A stretch of DNA of 64,000 nucleotides from Autumnicola lenta. GTDB lineage: Bacteria > Bacteroidota > Bacteroidia > Flavobacteriales > Flavobacteriaceae. Positions within the stretch are counted from its first letter, which is position 1. Each line of letters begins with the position of its first letter. Where the stretch lies: contig NZ_JAVRHO010000006.1 in NCBI RefSeq assembly GCF_031846515.1, positions 1 through 64,000 of the forward strand. The letters run 5' to 3'. The notes under the pieces are model-generated. The model had not been told where the DNA came from, ran no database searches, and saw only the letters and a program-made list of their open reading frames with translations. This document shows positions 61,786 through 64,000 of this stretch, in pieces. The position numbers and the translations under genes are program-made.

Positions 61786-61978
61786 TTTTTTCATACCAAA
61801 AAGGAAAAAACATTACGCTTAATCTTGGGGGACCAGTCAAACCCAAAGAAATGGAACAGATCGGAACAAGGGCTAAAGTAAAATGGAGTTAAACCGTAGT
61901 TAAAGCTTAATTAATCCTGCTTTCTATTTCCTAAATTCGTGAAAGCTAGCAACATTAGTTATACCTAAAATTTTGATT

Positions 61979-62131
61979 ATGAAAGATTTAATTTGGCTTA
62001 TCATCCTATTGCTGGTCATCGGCTGGCTACTGGGGCTTTTTGCTTTTGACCTTGGTCAATTTATTCACGTCCTGATTGTTCTGGCCGTTTTTCTTCTCTT
62101 GTATAAATTACTGACCGGTCGTAGACTTTAG
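61979..62131 (+). CDS. lmo0937-like small membrane protein
   Basis: A 50-residue frame, MKDLIWLIILLLVIGWLLGL at the start, then a second hydrophobic segment (LIVLAVFLLLYKLL) and the tail TGRRL. The pattern VIGWLLG, then a short linker with Gln-Phe-Ile-His-Val and a C-terminal tail of basic residues is that of the lmo0937 family. Such proteins are often stress-induced. Too short for most gene callers. A terminator follows seven bases after the stop, supporting a real transcript. Confidence 0.78.
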   Translation: MKDLIWLIILLLVIGWLLGLFAFDLGQFIHVLIVLAVFLLLYKLLTGRRL

Positions 62132-62137
62132 GAGTAT

Positions 62138-62165
62138 AACCCTTTGAAAAATCAAAGGGTTTTTT
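62138..62165 (+). terminator. Terminator after the small membrane protein gene
   Basis: AACCCTTTGA and TCAAAGGGTT form a perfect 10-bp stem around AAAA, followed by TTTT. It ends 26 bases before the SDR gene start. Confidence 0.92.
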
Positions 62166-62190
62166 ATTTTCAAAAATCATCGCAGCAAAT

Positions 62191-62949
62191 ATGTGGAGCT
62201 TAAAAAATAAAAAAGCGGTTATTACCGGAGGAACAAAAGGTATCGGTAAAGCTGCTGTTATGGATTTTGTAGCGTTGGGAGCAGAAGTGCTTTTCACGGC
62301 AAGAAACAATGAAGATGTTAAAAATTTCGAGGAATCATTGATAAGTAAGGGCTACAAGGCTAAAGGTCTCGTTTCAGATTCAAGTGTTAAAAAGGACCAG
62401 CTGGAATTGCAGGAATGGTTGGAGAAGAACTGGGGAGTTGTAGACATACTGGTAAACAATGCCGGAATAAATATTAGAAAAAAAGCCGGGGAATATTCTG
62501 AAGAAGAACATCGGAAAGTTATTGAAATTAATCTCATTGCTCCTTTTGAGCTAAGTCGTAAATTGTATCCGCTTTTAAAGAAATCAGGGAAAGGCGTCAT
62601 TATTAACGTCGCTTCTTCTGCAGCCACACAAGATGTAGGCACAGGCACTCCATATGCGATGTCCAAAGCAGGTTTACTGCAGCAAACACGCAGCCTGGCA
62701 GTAGAATGGGCTGATGACGGAATAAGAGTTAATGCTGTTTCTCCATGGTTCACTGAGACTCCGCTTACTCAGGGCTATCTTACACAAAAAGAAAAAATGG
62801 ATCCTATTATTAACCGTACTCCTTTAAAAAGAATAGCACAAGCAAAAGAGATTTCTTCTATTATAGCTTTTCTCGCCATGCATAAATCATCTTATATCAC
62901 CGGCCAAAACATAGTTGCTGACGGAGGTATGAGCATAAATGCAATATAA
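62191..62949 (+). CDS. Short-chain dehydrogenase/reductase (tropinone reductase-like)
   Basis: A 252-residue classical SDR. The cofactor motif TGGTKGIGKA is at residues 12-21, NNAG near 90, the catalytic Ser in VASSAATQ and YAMSK (YxxxK) near 155. The Arg after the second strand (TARNNED) suggests NADPH preference. The closest named relatives are tropinone-reductase-like SDRs of plants and bacteria; the substrate cannot be predicted. It has no operon partner. Confidence 0.9.
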   Translation: MWSLKNKKAVITGGTKGIGKAAVMDFVALGAEVLFTARNNEDVKNFEESLISKGYKAKGLVSDSSVKKDQLELQEWLEKNWGVVDILVNNAGINIRKKAGEYSEEEHRKVIEINLIAPFELSRKLYPLLKKSGKGVIINVASSAATQDVGTGTPYAMSKAGLLQQTRSLAVEWADDGIRVNAVSPWFTETPLTQGYLTQKEKMDPIINRTPLKRIAQAKEISSIIAFLAMHKSSYITGQNIVADGGMSINAI

Positions 62950-63018
62950 CAATTGAATTTTGTACATTTAGTGCTAATCTAATTCCGAAATACGCCGGAA
63001 GATTAAATTCCCTTAAAT

Positions 63019-63699
63019 ATGAAAAAGATATTCTTCCTTTCTGTTCTAGCCATGGCTGTATGCAGCTGTAATCAGAACACAAATAATTCAAATACTACAA
63101 GCAATTCCTCGTCTGAAGAAATAAAAGATTTGCCTCAGGAAATTGCAAATGCAAATGGTTTACAGTCCTTCGATGAAGTTGAAGAGCTCAATTTTACATT
63201 TAATGTAAAAGTTCAGGATACGTTAAGATCTCAAAGAAGCTGGGAATGGCACCCAAAAACCAATGAAATCAGTTTAACCGAGAACGGTACGACAAGTAGT
63301 TATACCCAGGATGAGGATTTGACTGAAGACGAGAAAAAAATAGATCAAAAATTCATAAATGATACTTACTGGCTGTTATTCCCTTACCAGCTGGTCTGGT
63401 CTGATGCAGAGATTACAGAAGAAAAAGATGCAACAGCTCCCATAAGTGGCGATACAATGGACAAGCTAATTGTTTCCTATTCAAGTGACGGTGGTTATAC
63501 CCCAGGTGATACTTATGACATTTATTATAACGACGATTTAATGGTCCAGGAATGGGTTTACAAATCTGCCGATGGTAACCGCGAAATGCCTACCACCTGG
63601 GAGAACTATCAGGACTATAATGGGATGAAAATTGCCAAATCTCATAAGTCACCTGATGGTAGTTTTGAGCTCTACTTCTCAGATATCGCTGTGGAATAG
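63019..63699 (+). CDS. Hypothetical lipoprotein
   Basis: A 226-residue protein with a lipoprotein signal (MKKIFFLSVLAMAVCSC, lipobox VCSC region) followed by an Asn/Ser-rich linker. The body contains SWEWHPKTNEISLT and TYDIYYNDDLMVQEWVYKS. I do not recognise a family by name; proteins with this layout are common as predicted lipoproteins in Flavobacteria. No neighbours suggest a function. Confidence 0.75.
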   Translation: MKKIFFLSVLAMAVCSCNQNTNNSNTTSNSSSEEIKDLPQEIANANGLQSFDEVEELNFTFNVKVQDTLRSQRSWEWHPKTNEISLTENGTTSSYTQDEDLTEDEKKIDQKFINDTYWLLFPYQLVWSDAEITEEKDATAPISGDTMDKLIVSYSSDGGYTPGDTYDIYYNDDLMVQEWVYKSADGNREMPTTWENYQDYNGMKIAKSHKSPDGSFELYFSDIAVE

Positions 63700-63746
63700 A
63701 TCGCTGTTAAAGACAGAACCTTAAAAAGACAATTATCGATATTAAT

Positions 63747-64000
63747 TTATTGCTTTTTATTCAAAATCCCCTGTTTTAATACCTGTCCAAAGCGAAAAAT
63801 ATCTAAAAAAGAACAATAAAATGGTGCAGGAGCCAATCTTATGACGTTGGGTTCTCGCCAGTCCACAAAAACGCCATTTTTCATAAGATAATTGAAGATT
63901 TCTTTGCCTTCACCATGTAGAAATACAGAAATTTGAGTTCCTCTTTCCGCCTGGTCCGAAGGAGTGATAATTTCAAAAGAACTCTCTACTTCTTTATCTA
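63747..64000 (-). CDS. kynU: Kynureninase, C-terminal part (window edge)
   Basis: The last 84 codons of a gene running off the right edge. The visible tail EIITPSDQAERGTQISVFLH, then NYLMKNGVFVDWREPNVIRLAPAPFY and FRFGQVLKQGI matches the C-terminus of PLP-dependent kynureninase, with the conserved WREPNVIR-A-P stretch. It cleaves 3-hydroxykynurenine to 3-hydroxyanthranilate, downstream of KMO. The stop is at 63747. The PLP lysine and N-terminal domain are outside the window. Confidence 0.9.
   Translation of the reverse strand, partial: DKEVESSFEIITPSDQAERGTQISVFLHGEGKEIFNYLMKNGVFVDWREPNVIRLAPAPFYCSFLDIFRFGQVLKQGILNKKQ

Noticed and set aside
1..64000. CRISPR arrays, tRNA or rRNA genes, transposases, prophage genes
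   Set aside because: Looked for regularly spaced repeats, cloverleaf-type conserved arms and transposase or phage motifs; none was convincing by eye. A tRNAscan or HMM search would settle it.

Overview
The window looks like chromosomal DNA of a marine-type Flavobacteriaceae (Bacteroidetes), of the general kind of Gramella, Salegentibacter or Zunongwangia; the genus is inference. Support: AT-rich DNA, genes with weak or absent Shine-Dalgarno sequences, promoters of the Bacteroidetes type (TTTG, about 19 bases, TAnnTTTG), a TonB-dependent receptor with a CarboxypepD_reg-like N-terminus, DUF1573, bTHX and a complete kynurenine-type pathway.

Layout. (1) 38-11339, all minus strand: exopolysaccharide operon transcribed ugd, manC, uxs, GT2, gmd, fcl, sugar-phosphate transferase, wza-like, wzc-like. 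It makes UDP-glucuronate/UDP-xylose and GDP-mannose/GDP-fucose, loads the first sugar on undecaprenyl phosphate and exports the polymer. manC is broken by one missing base in a homopolymer, and fcl lacks a usable start for the same apparent reason. (2) 11340-12706: 1.4 kb without a convincing gene, rich in dyads. (3) 12707-15820: outer-membrane protein, rhodanese, then a MarR-nitroreductase-YceI cassette with two identical palindromic operators. (4) 15897-23647: complete trp operon trpEGDCFBA under a perfect Bacteroidetes promoter and a transcription attenuator with a Trp-Trp-Trp leader peptide. It is interrupted by a cruciform repeat (trpE/trpG), a PIN-type toxin-antitoxin pair (trpC/trpF) and a hairpin repeat (trpB/trpA). 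(5) 23731-29527: small-protein pair including ribosomal bTHX, a uracil-DNA-glycosylase-like gene whose start abuts a heptamer array, yaaA, a RelE-type TA pair, rluD, PASTA protein, ddl, coaD. (6) 29706-35869: TonB receptor plus PQQ-dependent sugar dehydrogenase, M14 peptidase, NUDIX. (7) 35877-42736: pyrE, SRPBCC, birA, then rsfS-ftsH-LUD-cdsA-psd-ACBP. (8) 42771-52995: valS, DUF1573, aminotransferase-murB, FAS1, small Cys protein-GT2-ECF sigma, lipA, GAPDH. (9) 53035-64000: hybrid histidine kinase, lpxK, Nif3, a zinc-ribbon family protein lacking all zinc cysteines, msrA, kmo, flavin reductase, small membrane protein, SDR, lipoprotein and the 3' end of kynureninase.

Best second-look items: the trp attenuator, whose leader stop codon lies inside the antiterminator strand; a candidate PQQ-uptake receptor coupled to a PQQ enzyme; the cysteine-free zinc-ribbon protein; the twin MarR operators; an interspersed 13-mer TGGCAATTATCGG present in intergenic and coding DNA; and the two single-base lesions in the GDP-fucose branch. 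I saw no CRISPR array, rRNA, tRNA, transposase or phage gene.
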